64,000 bases of DNA from Corylus avellana. Taxonomy: Eukaryota > Streptophyta > Magnoliopsida > Fagales > Betulaceae. The notes under the pieces were generated by a model that ran no database searches, was not told the DNA's origin, and saw nothing but the letters and a program-made list of their open reading frames with translations. This document shows positions 35,369 to 46,000 of this stretch, in pieces. The DNA lies in contig NC_081549.1 in assembly GCF_901000735.1 (NCBI RefSeq), positions 19,853,584 through 19,917,583 of the forward strand, given 5' to 3'. Position 1 is the first letter of the stretch. Each line of letters begins with the position of its first letter. A program made the translations under genes and the position numbers.

Positions 35369-37358
35369 ATGGCGTCGTATTCCATGCTCCGCAGGGTCTC
35401 CTCGTCTGTACTTCCTCTCGCGACCCGAGCGGTCGGGTCTCCGAGAGCCTTCCGCTGCGTGGTCACTGGCGTTCCCACCGCCGAGAAGGCCCGCGCGCTG
35501 AGCCGGAGAAGCTTCATCCCGACTCTGCGCTTCTGCTCGGCGAGCACCGATAAGAGCCTTATTCGGGTCCTTGAGTCCGAGATCAAATGCGCCGAGGATA
35601 CTCCTAATAAAATGACAGAATCAACCTTGGGTTTCATTTGGTCAGCCGTGAGTTTTCTTTGCGTTTCTTCTCTGCTTTTCGCTAATTCTGTTTATGTCAT
35701 TCCTTTCTCTCTTTAATCATCTGAGCATTGGGTAAATATACTAGTCACTTATTGTTTATTGCTGGTATTTCATAAAAGTTGAAGGGCGTGTTTGGCTGTG
35801 GTTAATATTTCTCTGAAGATTGTTTATTTTAAAAGCTTCAAAGATCTTTTTTTTTTGCCTATTTAAAGCTCCAAACTTCCATTTGCGAACGCAGTAACTT
35901 GTTTTAGGAACAAAACAGGCACTAGATATTTTAGGGCCTGAGCAAAAATTTGCTCATTTTCGCATTTCAGTTGGGTATGCAGGTTACTTTTTTGTATGCT
36001 ATATAGTTGCCAATGTATGGTAATGAAAAAAACTGGATTTCTATTACTTTATTTTCAAATTGCGACCGATCAAACGGAGGCCATTAGGACCCATGCTGGA
36101 GGAATTTTGACTGTAAATTAGTATTTTTATTCTAAGCCAACAGGAAATGTTTAATTCTGTGAGTTTTCGGTTCTATCTTGAATCAAGAATTACTTTGGAA
36201 TTGTGTTTTTTTCTTCTTGGTGTATGAACTAGGCCCAAAATGAAACCCTGTTTATTTTTTGGATTTGTCAAATTCTACCTATCCTATTGCATGCTTTTCT
36301 GCTATTTGGCCTACCCAGCATACTTGAGAGTTTTGTACTCTGTAGTTCTGCTAATTCTGTTTATGTCATTCCTTTTGCTCTTTAAGTTTACCATTTTGAA
36401 TTGGTTTTGGGATATAGCACGGCTGCAGTTTTTGCTTGATTTACTTGTTGACTTTAGTGCCAATTATCTATTAGTAATGCATGTATCGGGCACCTTTTTG
36501 TTAATCATGTTTGACATGCCACTCCAAAATCACATGAAGGATAAATTTTTCCTTTTTGTTCTTTCATTTAAGTCAATCAAATCAAGTTTTCAAATTTTGT
36601 AGTCTCATTCTCTTATATTCTTATGCCTATTATCTAGCTTTAAAAGTTGCACGCAAGAAGCAGAGAAAAAAGTTTGGTTTTTCCGCCCCTGTGGGGTTGG
36701 GGTTGTTCAGGTTGAATATATGTTCTTGTATTGGTGATCTGTTGATGTCCATGCCTTTTTATTTTCAGGATGGACAGCCCGTAGGATTCCCTTTTCAAAT
36801 TGAAGACAGACCTGGAGAAAGAACTGTATTACTTACTAGAAGTTTCGAAGACGAAATCATCAAGGTTGAAGCTGACATCCCTCAAATTGGAACTGAGGAT
36901 GAGGAAGAGGAAGAGGATGGTGATGAGGATGATGAAAAAGGTGATATTGAGACGACTCCTTTGTTGGTGACTATCACCAAAGAAAGTGGAATGTCTTTGC
37001 AGTTCGGTGTCACAGCTTCGAAATGTGAGATTTGCATTGATAGCTTGGCAATTAAGCAGCCAGAAGTTTCTGAAGATCAGCTTGCATATGAAGGTCCTGA
37101 ATTTAAGTAAGTTTGTCCTAACCTATCACATTTTTGATCTCTCGTCAACTTCTTGTTAATCATTTTTATTCGTTATCTGAACTTTGTTTTGGCGCCAGTG
37201 ATTTGGATGAAAACTTGCAGAAGGCTTTCCACAAATATCTTGAACATCGAGGAATCAATTCCAGAACGGCCAGTTTCTTGGGTGAGTACATGCGCAAAAA
37301 GGACAGTAAGGAGTATCTTTTGTGGTTGAAGAAGATCAAGAGTTTCGTTGAGAAGTGA
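35369..37358 (+). CDS. p32-B: mitochondrial glycoprotein (p32/MAM33) family protein
   Basis: Proposed exons 35369-35647, 36769-37106 and 37199-37358 give 258 aa. It is a duplicate of p32-A with the same presequence type and core motifs. The acidic run is shorter, with five Glu instead of nine. Exon 1 differs at its end: about 105 extra bases (35622-35726) follow the codons MTE, and reading on to the old donor meets a stop at 35714-35716. A strong donor GCC/GTGAGT at 35648 keeps phase 0. It would replace the residues YS of p32-A with STLGFIWSA. That choice is my inference from phase and donor quality. If the cell still used the old donor the protein would be truncated. The third exon ends LWLKKIKSFVEK. 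Confidence 0.85.
35622..35726 (+). repeat. Filler insertion at the p32-B exon 1 boundary
   Basis: Absent from p32-A. Its second half contains GCTAATTCTGTTTATGTCAT followed by TCCTTT, which also occurs in intron 1 of both genes (near 30178 and 36349). It looks copied from the gene's own intron. It carries the new donor and the in-frame stop just after it. Confidence 0.7.
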
Positions 37359-37951
37359 CTTCATTTACAATTCCTTTCAATCTTATGGTCTTGGGAGGGC
37401 TGAAGGCTTTTGCTTCTTTGAGATTTCATCTGCTGTACTTGTATCATGTTAAGGGAGGAGGATTATACCTATAAATTATGAGAAACGATGCTAGGTCGAG
37501 TGAATTGAACCCTCCAAAACATGGCTCTCTTGATAATTTTGAGTCCCTGTGGGACAATAACAGGCCAAAACACAGTGACCTAAAGTTTATTTCGTAGTGA
37601 AATGTTCATGGCTGCATGAAGCAGCTGTTCTAGTGACTAAAAGATCGGCTGTTGCAGCATTCTTCCTGTTTTGGGATTTGAAAGACAGCAATTGTTTTAG
37701 ATAAATCCAAATGTATCGTGAAAATTAATGGTATGTACTCTTTATATTGGCAGGCCATTCACTTTTTGGTGCGAAATTTGCTATTCCCGCTGCCCACTCT
37801 TTATTTGTGTATGCTTACGGTACGTGGGCTTTTCTTGCCTTTAAAGGGGTTTTCTTTTTAATTTGTTTTTTTGGATGAACGATAAGCTTTTTACTAATGA
37901 AAAAACACTTTACAAATCTCTCCAGCTCCCACTCGAACACTAGCTACATAA

Positions 37952-38334
37952 GAGCATTCATAATGGACTCTTCAAATAAAAATTAAATTTGAAAAGAAAA
38001 ATTCACTTTATTAAATTTAGAGAGCTACCTTTAAAATGAGCAAAACATTAAACCCTCTATACCAATCAATATTGAACTAAAGTACTAAACTCCATATTTT
38101 AGTTCATTATTATTATTTTATTAGTTTTAAACCAGTCAAGAGAGGAGAGGGTAAAAATAAGCTTAAAAAATTATGTAACGCTAGCTTTTTGACTCTTGGA
38201 ATGTAGGGAGTATCTATGAGACTATGACAAGAGTTAAATATAAAGTAAAGAAGGAGCTGTTAAATGGGTGTTTTTATGAGTTTTGTTAGATTTTTAGACA
38301 AAAACTAAATATAAAGAGCCAATTATAAATGCTC
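37952..38334. mobile_element. MITE, hAT-like
   Basis: 383 bp with ends GAGCATTCATAATGG and, reversed, GAGCATTTATAATTGG. The right part is also present in block A (about 31740-31820), so the element predates the p32 duplication and lost its left part there. I found no target-site duplication. Confidence 0.5.
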
Positions 38335-38507
38335 AAACAGTACCCAACAAATAGCCAAACTAGCAAACAGAATACAAGCAAAAGAAAGCCAAAGCTGGAA
38401 AAATATTTTTTTCAATGGTGTTAATTCCCACTAAAAACCTCCTGCACAAATCATCTAAGAACACATGCAACAAAAACTCCAACTCAACTCTGCCTATTTT
38501 TAATACA

Positions 38508-38538
<31 letters not shown>

Positions 38539-38640
38539 GAGCCTTTGCCTATTTTGAAAGAATCTAGAATCCCCCAAATGCAGCATAACTCCAAGTTTTC
38601 CTTTGTCTTCTTAAACCCCCTTTTTTGTCATAACTCGAGT

Positions 38641-39870
38641 CGTGAGAGAGATGTTGTTTCGAGATCCGACTACCAACAGTACATCAAGCGATCAGAGGCT
38701 CTTTGGAGAACTGAATTCCAAGAGTTTAAGCAGACTATGCACGCTAGGCAACAGGAGATGCGCAAGATGCGGGAGACGTTGGAACGCGTGCATATGGGTT
38801 CCCATTGGAATCACAGGGATAATGATGCCAAAGATGACTATGGGATTCGAGTGAAACCTGTTTAGTTTTCATATGTTGATAGGTTCTTTGATGATGATGT
38901 AATTCACATTCAACCTGTTCGTAACCATATTCATAAATCTTCAAATAGGCACTCCGCCTGTGAAGAGAATATTAATTATGGTGAAAGAGATGTGGAAGCT
39001 GTTAATTTGGTTAAAAAAGTGGAGTTGCTATCAGAGAAAAAATATTTGCATCCACAATCATTGGTACCAATGACTACATCAATGGAAGAACATCTATTGC
39101 CTCCTCCACCACAGGTACAATTCATCATGATCACCACGAAAATTGACGATTCTTTTGAAGAAAACGGTGAAGTTGAAGATGATATTCATGAATAAATTGT
39201 TGAAGGAGTTTTTCTGGAAGTAAACAAAAAGGAAAAATCGTGTCTTGGTGCTATCTATGTAGATTTTTCAAAATACCTTTCTTCGGACGAGCTGCACGTG
39301 CCATGTCCCAAAGAAAACTCGAGGACGAGTTTTTTTCAAGTGGAGGTGTTTAATGTAGGACGATATTATTTTCAGTAAAATGAAAATAAAGAAAATATCA
39401 AAAATAATATTGGAGGAGTGCCGCTTGATCAGAATTTTACCCGCTTTCAGACAATGAAAGTACAAAAGGAAAGATTATCACAATTCCCGCTGATTGTTAA
39501 TTTTTTTTTTATTTTATTAGGACTTTACTTCCTTTCTTTAATAGGGTTAGGTTTGCTTTAATTATTTTCCTTTCCTTATAAGATTAGGTTTACTATTGTT
39601 ACTAGGATTAGGTTTACTATTATTACTAGGATTAAGTTTACTTTTTCCACAAGTATTTATCTTTTATAAATAGGCTAGCTTATTATGTAAAACTCAATCA
39701 ATTGAATTATTATCAAATCAAAGAAGTTTCTCTCAAATATTTTGCGGAGTTTTATCTTTCTTTTAGCCTGCGGACTTGTTTTATTTTTTGGGTAGAAGCC
39801 AAAAACGCTTCTGTTTGCAAAATCAAAGACGCTGCTCTTTGATTAGTTACCTCAGTCTTCCACTAAGTCA
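38641..39870 (+). mobile_element. Internally deleted LTR retrotransposon remnant
   Basis: A 1230-bp insertion with a gag-like N-terminal piece rich in charged residues (38641-38865, WRTEFQEFKQTMHARQQEMR), another broken frame (38992-39195), the end of a Ty3/gypsy-type polyprotein region, a polypurine tract (about 39339-39347, AAGTGGAGG) and a 3' LTR. Protease, reverse transcriptase and integrase are absent, and so is the 5' LTR. It is flanked by 74-75 bp direct repeats (38566-38640 and 39871-39944). Block A has the empty site at 32044-32116. It is not capable of movement. Confidence 0.7.
39354..39870 (+). repeat. 3' LTR
   Basis: 517 bp starting TGTAGGACG and ending in CA (AAGTCA), directly after the polypurine tract. 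A TATA-like TTTATAAATAGG is near 39663. Confidence 0.6.
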
Positions 39871-40936
39871 AGAATCCCTCAACTGCAGCATAACTCCAAA
39901 TTTTCCTTTGTCTTCTTAAACTCCCTTTTTGTCATAACCTGAGTTGTAACTTTCCATACAAGAAAAATGTTAGTGCACGCTCTTTAATGTGACAGTGAAT
40001 TATTATTGAATTTGGATGAATTATTATTGGAATTTAGATCCAATGGTGATTTTCACAATTATGTCATGAAGTGTACACTTGAAAGTGTGGAATTTGGAGT
40101 GCATATTGCATTTCTCTTCCATAAAATACTCTGCAAGACTTTTTCTTCTAATCTAATTGAATTACTATGTTTGATGTCATTCCTCTGCATATACTGCCGC
40201 GCCCCAACTCGGTCTACACAATGGTGCTTATGTGGAACACACACATCTCTCTTGAATTCCCATTTCAGCAACTTCTCACCAGTTGATAAACTGTCTTTTA
40301 CAAAATAAAAGCGTGCTTGGGAATCTAGTAATGCCAAGACATCCTGCGTGAAGATGGAGCTGATGTTAAGGTGGTCTATCCACCGTAAAGGGATTTTCAA
40401 GACAGTTTATTAAATTTATATGTATTTAATCACGTGAACTTTTTAAAAGCTGAGGAAGATTTTTTTTCCATTTTCGAACTTATCAACTACTTTTTTCACG
40501 AAAAGTAAACATTAATTATGACAAATTCAACGCATTTTGGTAAGTTTCCAATAAAAGAAAACGTTTCCTCGTAGATGGATCCTATTCTTTTGCCGTGAAA
40601 CCTCTAGATTAAACGTTACTCAAGCATTTCCAAGAATAACGTGGGGCGTGAGTTGGCCACAAAAACATCCTACTTATTCACCATCTAAAATCTGTCTGTC
40701 TCTCTCAATCCTCTGTTTGCAAGAGGTATGGTCGATATCATTCTTTTCTTTAGCCATTATTTCTTTATTCAATTCATCATGCGCCTCTTATTCTTGAATT
40801 AACTGCATTTGCAAGTACAGGTTACCCGTATTGTTGTGAGAAATTTGTTTGTTTGTTTTTGTTTTTTTTTCTTGTTTCTTTTTGAAGTTAGCATTGCTGT
40901 TTATCATGGTTTACTAGGCTATTTCTGTAGAAGAAT

Positions 40937-42667
40937 ATGGACCTAAAAGCTAGACATGGGCCTTTGTATTTTGAACTCAATAACGGAGCCAAGATTCCAT
41001 CTGTTGGTCTCGGAACATGGAAAGCTCCTTCAGGTGTTGTCGGTGAAGCTGTCGTTGCCGCAGTCAAGGTTGTCATTGCAATTACACAATTTCATATTTT
41101 TTTTATTTTTTATTTTTTCTAAATTTATTTGCTCAGAGAATATGCTCCAATTTTGTGTAGGCTGGTTACAGGCATATCGACTGTGCTAGTGTCTACGACA
41201 ATGAGAAAGAGGTACTCTTTCCTTTCTAATTTTGAATAGATCGTTTTGGCTATCAATTTCATCAGCTTTCTTTGATTGCCATGGGGTTTTAACGCATCAA
41301 TGGTGTGATGCAGGTAGGCGTGGCACTGAAGGAACTATTTTCCTCCGGGATAGTGCAGCGTAGTGAGATATTTATCACATCTAAGCTTTGGTATCCATTT
41401 CATCTCATGATTAGTTCAGCTGGGGTGAATTTTGATTGGTCTGTCAAAAGACTATTGCCTCGGCTCTGCTGAGTCTAAATTACTTTAACACATGCAGGTG
41501 TAGTAATCATTCTCCAGAAGACGTCTCGAAGGCTTTGAGCAAGAGTTTGGAAGATCTACAACTTGAATACATTGATCTGTATCTTGTATGTTTCCTAAAT
41601 TGAAAGCTAGAAGTGCAAAAATAAGAGCATCTGAAATGATTTTGGAATGTATGATGTTTTGCAACAGATGCATTGGCCAATTAGGACAAAGCCAGGCTCA
41701 CGTGGGATCTCTCCTGAAATCATGGCTCCCCTGTGTCTTCCAGAGACATGGAATGCAATGGAGGGTCTTTACGCTTCCGGCCTGGCACGTGCCATTGGAG
41801 TCAGCAACTTCTCAACGAAGAAGCTGCAGGACTTGCTCAAATATGCAAAAGTTCCACCTGCAGTTAATCAGGTGGAATGCCACCCTGTCTGGCAGCAGCC
41901 TGCACTTCACAATTTGTGCAAATCAACCGGCGTTCATCTCTCAGTATACTTTCCATAACCATATTCACCACCCACTTTGGTATTTTAGCAAAATGTATTC
42001 AAATAGTTTTCAAAATTTGTGGTTTGTGAATGTGAAGAGCCTTGGAAGAAGTCCCACATGGGAAAAAAAGGAAATAGGCCGCTCTCTTTTGTCGAGGCTC
42101 TTAAAAAACCTTCCATTTAAGACATTTTCAAACCACAAACTATATATATAAATATATATATATGCTAGTTTTGAAAATTGTTTCAACAAAATGTGCAGGC
42201 TGAGACTCATGTTAAACCAATTGCTCTTTTTCAGGCCTATTCTCCACTGGGATCTCCAGGGTCATGGATAAAAGGGGAAGTCTTGAAGGAACCAAAACTG
42301 ATTGAAATTGGTGAAAAGCTTAACAAGTCACCAGCACAAGTGGCCCTGCGCTGGGGCATCCAGAGCGGTCACAGTGTCCTACCAAAGAGTGTAAATGAAT
42401 CTAGGATCAAGGACAATTTGATGTTATTCGACTGGCTCATTCCTCCAGAGCTCTTCTCAAAATTATCAGCAATCTTCCAGGTATATTTGCTTCAAAAAGC
42501 AGTGCATGTGTTCGCGGGCATTCGTGCTTACAATCATATATACAATATATTAAGGCATATCTTACTGGTTTGTGATGCAGCAAAGGCTCCTCCGAGGGGA
42601 TATGGCAATCCACGAGACCCTCAGTCCTTACAAAAGCCTCCAAGAACTGTGGGATGGTGAAATATGA
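40937..42667 (+). CDS. AKR-6: divergent AKR4C-type aldo-keto reductase
   Basis: Exons 40937-41068, 41161-41211, 41314-41390, 41498-41585, 41668-41943, 42235-42480 and 42581-42667 join to 318 aa. The N-terminus is four residues longer than in AKR-1 to -5 ([17 protein letters not shown]). The tetrad is complete: Asp51 and Tyr56 (HIDCASVY), Lys85, His118 (MHWPI). [11 protein letters not shown] and [13 protein letters not shown] give a normal cofactor pocket. Loops that set substrate choice differ from the other five: [20 protein letters not shown] replaces the KKGS...QPDIPS region. Unlike its neighbours, the last intron has a standard GT donor (42481). It is tail to tail with P5CS, 366 bases between stop codons. 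It is an old paralogue rather than part of the recent tandem burst. Confidence 0.94.
42016..42139. repeat. Short inverted-repeat element in AKR-6 intron 5
   Basis: A 124-bp segment has perfect 11-bp inverted ends (TTTGTGGTTTG and its complement) and an internal GTCCCACATGGGAAA. Similar but imperfect TAGTTTTSAAAATT copies occur on both sides. It may be a small MITE. Confidence 0.4.
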
Positions 42668-43033
42668 GATGATAAAACCATCTCTCATTTTCACTTGGGC
42701 AATCAAAATGTGGCAGTCTTGTTGCTGCAAGTCCAGGCAAAACAAGGCTACAAGGCCGGTTTATTTATCATGTATCAGAACTTCAATTTAAATCCCATTT
42801 ATTCAAATGGCTTTAAGCAAAATTTCAACCACTATGAAGAATCATTCAACTAAAAAGGGAGAGTTATAAGAGGTTTGTGCCAAAAGTAATCAACGTGAAT
42901 AGAATCTAGACATGGGGAAAACAAAATCTTGCATCATAGTATAATACGTAGGATCTCAGGAGGCTAATACTAGGCATGAGAAGGTAAACAGCAACAAATT
43001 AGTCTCTGATTGATCTGTTACTGCAAAACAGAA

Positions 43034-46000
43034 TTATAGAGGGAGAATCTTGTGTGTGTAATTAACCCCTTTATCGCCGTCAACCACCTGCCCATGTCCT
43101 CTCAAAAGCCTGGATTTATAGTAAAAAAGGATTAATCATTGGTGTGACATGGGTGTGACAAATGAGTGTCTCTTGTGTCTCTCCCGAAATGACGTGGCTT
43201 TAAACAAATTATTATTGAGTTTTTGATAGATCATTATTGAATTTTCATCAAACTGTGATTTTAAAAGCCACTACATTTTTGGAGCGACACAAGAACAATA
43301 CAAAAGCGACTTCTAGAATTACTCTTTGATGTCCGATCATATCATGAAAATAGTAACTCATGTCAGTCAATTGAAGTAGTAAGAAAATTCAGGCAGAATT
43401 CGCATACCATCGTGTCGTTAACAGTCCTTCTAGCCCCACGGGACCTCGAGCATGAATCCTGCTCGTACTTACACCAACCTGCTCAGCAATGAAACAGAAC
43501 CAAAAACAGATTAAAAGGGAACAATATCAAGAACATTGGTACTGACAACATGACAGTTGGAATATCCCATACCTCTGCGCCAAGTCCAAAGCGTGCTCCA
43601 TCACAGAATCGTGTACTTGCATTATGGAATACTGCAGCGCTGTTAACACAGACAGTGAGTGCAACAATTAAAGTCAAAATTATTGTATGGTTATCATATC
43701 ATCCACCAGAAAATTTCTCTTTATACCATAAGCTGATATGCTGGCAAGAAGCAAGACTACCTGTCAACTTGGTTTAGGAAAGTTTCAGCAGCTTCAGTAT
43801 CTTCTGTGACGATGCACTCAGTATGAGCACTACAACATATGGAAGGGTAGAGAAGATAATTAGAGAATCACTCAGTAAAACTTTCACCTAAAAAATATGA
43901 ACAAACAGAAACAAAAGAAAATGAAAAAAATCCAAGTGATTGTAGCATGCCTTCCGTGTTGATGTATGTGTTCAATGGCAGCATACACATCATCTACTAT
44001 TTCAATTGTGCAAGCCATTGAGCTGTACTCATGATGCAACGAACTTGCCTCAGAAATATTTAAGAAAGTGCTAGCTCTTGGTCCACCAATTAGACTAACA
44101 TCTGCAACAGATGAACTTACATTAGTAGAGGTCCCCCTGCAATATCTTTTGGAACTTTTACATCCAACTTCCTTATGCAAACGAAAATATCCATTGATTC
44201 AATAAATTTAATTAACGAAACCATTCTATGGAAATTGTTCAACCACCATGAGAAGCTATCAAAGAGATATTGTGTCTAATTAAACGCAGTTTTCAAAGAG
44301 ACAAGGCCATACCTTCAGATTGGAGTTCCATAATAAGTTCATTGAGCCCACCGTTCTGTACTACATCTTTGTGTACAAGGAGTGTTTCCTGAGAATAGAA
44401 CAGCACACAAATCCAAGAGACTGATAGATCAAAATTTCACTGAAGATTATTCTATAATAAGAACCGGAACCATTACAAACATTTAGAAACAGATCAACAA
44501 ACAAAGACATTGAATCACATGGAAAGTAAATTGAGAATTTGAAAATACCATTGCATTACAGGCTGCGGGATAATCTATCTTTGCATCATGAATAATGCGT
44601 TTTGCCATATCCATATTAGCCAACTTGTCAACATAAATATGACAAACGCCATCTGCATAGTAAAAATAGCAACTTTACTCGAAGCTCTCTTCTTTTAAAT
44701 AAATTAGTCATTTTATTCCTCTTACCAGCATGACCAAGAACAGGAATTTTTGTCAAACTCCTAATTTCAGAAACAAGCTTATTGCTGCCTCTTGGGATTA
44801 CAAGATCTATCACATCGTCCAGCTGTGACAAAATAAGATAAGTAAAAACCTATATATTTTAAAGAGCCATCAACATTATTCAATGTACTATCCACCTTGA
44901 GAAGATCAGGAATCTCCTCTCTTGATGTCACAAGCCCAATAAGTTTCTCACCAACACTATCCGGAATTGCTGAAGTAATGACCTATAAAAGTGAAGAATA
45001 GGGAAAATGAATAGTGAAATTATAACTAAAATAAAGAAACAGAGAATCGGATAATACCAAGGTCCTAAATAATCAAGAATAAATTGCCTGAACTTCTAGA
45101 ATCAAACCTTGTGCAGTGTCACATTTGAGAGCTTGGCTTCTTTTCCTCCTTTAAGCAGTAGACCATTCCCACTTTTAATGGCTAATGAAGCTATCTATTA
45201 ATAATTAGAGAAAAGAAAATGGTCAACTCATCAAGGAAATGCCACAAACACACAGTTAAACCTTTATAGCCATAAGATAAGTTTGAAGCTTGTCTATATA
45301 ACACGTGTTAGATTTGTCTTCCCCACTTACCGGCTCAAACGAATAATAATAATAATACAATGAACAGTGATGATGATAATGAATAAAAATTTTAAAAATT
45401 TTCTAGAGGGTTGCTATAAGTCCATGCTTACATGAGAATTCTGCATATGGTATATAGAAGCCCAGCAATGACCTTTATTAATTTCCTCCCTTTAAGACTA
45501 TTGTAGGGAATGGATACAACCCCGTATCCTCCTCCTCCTGGTGTATTGGAAACAATTCATGCTCTTTAGGTTTTAGTTTGAAGCTTTTTTTAGGTGAGTG
45601 TTATTGCACAATCATGTCTTCTCTCTTCTTCTAATACTCTTCCTCTTGTCTTCTTTTATAAATGAGAAATCATTTTTATTCATTCAACTACCCAAGTGAA
45701 GGGGTGACACAAGAAATTTTGCTTGGCACACACCACACCCTAAAACGCCCCATCCAGGGCAATTCCTTCCTTACCAAGAACATCCATGCCAATCATTCAA
45801 GGTTCAGGGAAGTGATGTGAAAGTTCTGGCCCATAAACATCTTAAAACAAAATGAACCATTCAGATACAAAATATTGTGTTTTATATATAGGTCATCTTC
45901 AACATCCTTAGCAATAAACAGATGCCAGAGAGTTTTATATGAAGGGATTTTGATATTCACCTGTACTAGAGCATCAGGTCGAGACTCAAAAACAACCAGG

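Larger units (their letters stand above)
37359..40936. other. p32-B to AKR-6 spacer
   Basis: Block B continues to about 40370, interrupted by a hAT-like MITE (37952) and an LTR-retrotransposon remnant (38641-39870). CACGTG at 40431-40436 lies 0.5 kb before AKR-6. A likely 5'-UTR intron of AKR-6 runs from the GT near 40727 to the TAG before 40931. No other gene seen. Confidence 0.5.

Noticed and set aside
36556..37110. 184-aa frame running into p32-B exon 2
   Set aside because: Its first half is intron sequence in frame by chance. The acceptor at 36768 and the p32-A structure define the real exon start.
41588..42151. 187-aa plus-strand frame over AKR-6
   Set aside because: It is an alternative frame over exon 5 and its intron. 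The correct frame there gives the AKR motifs.
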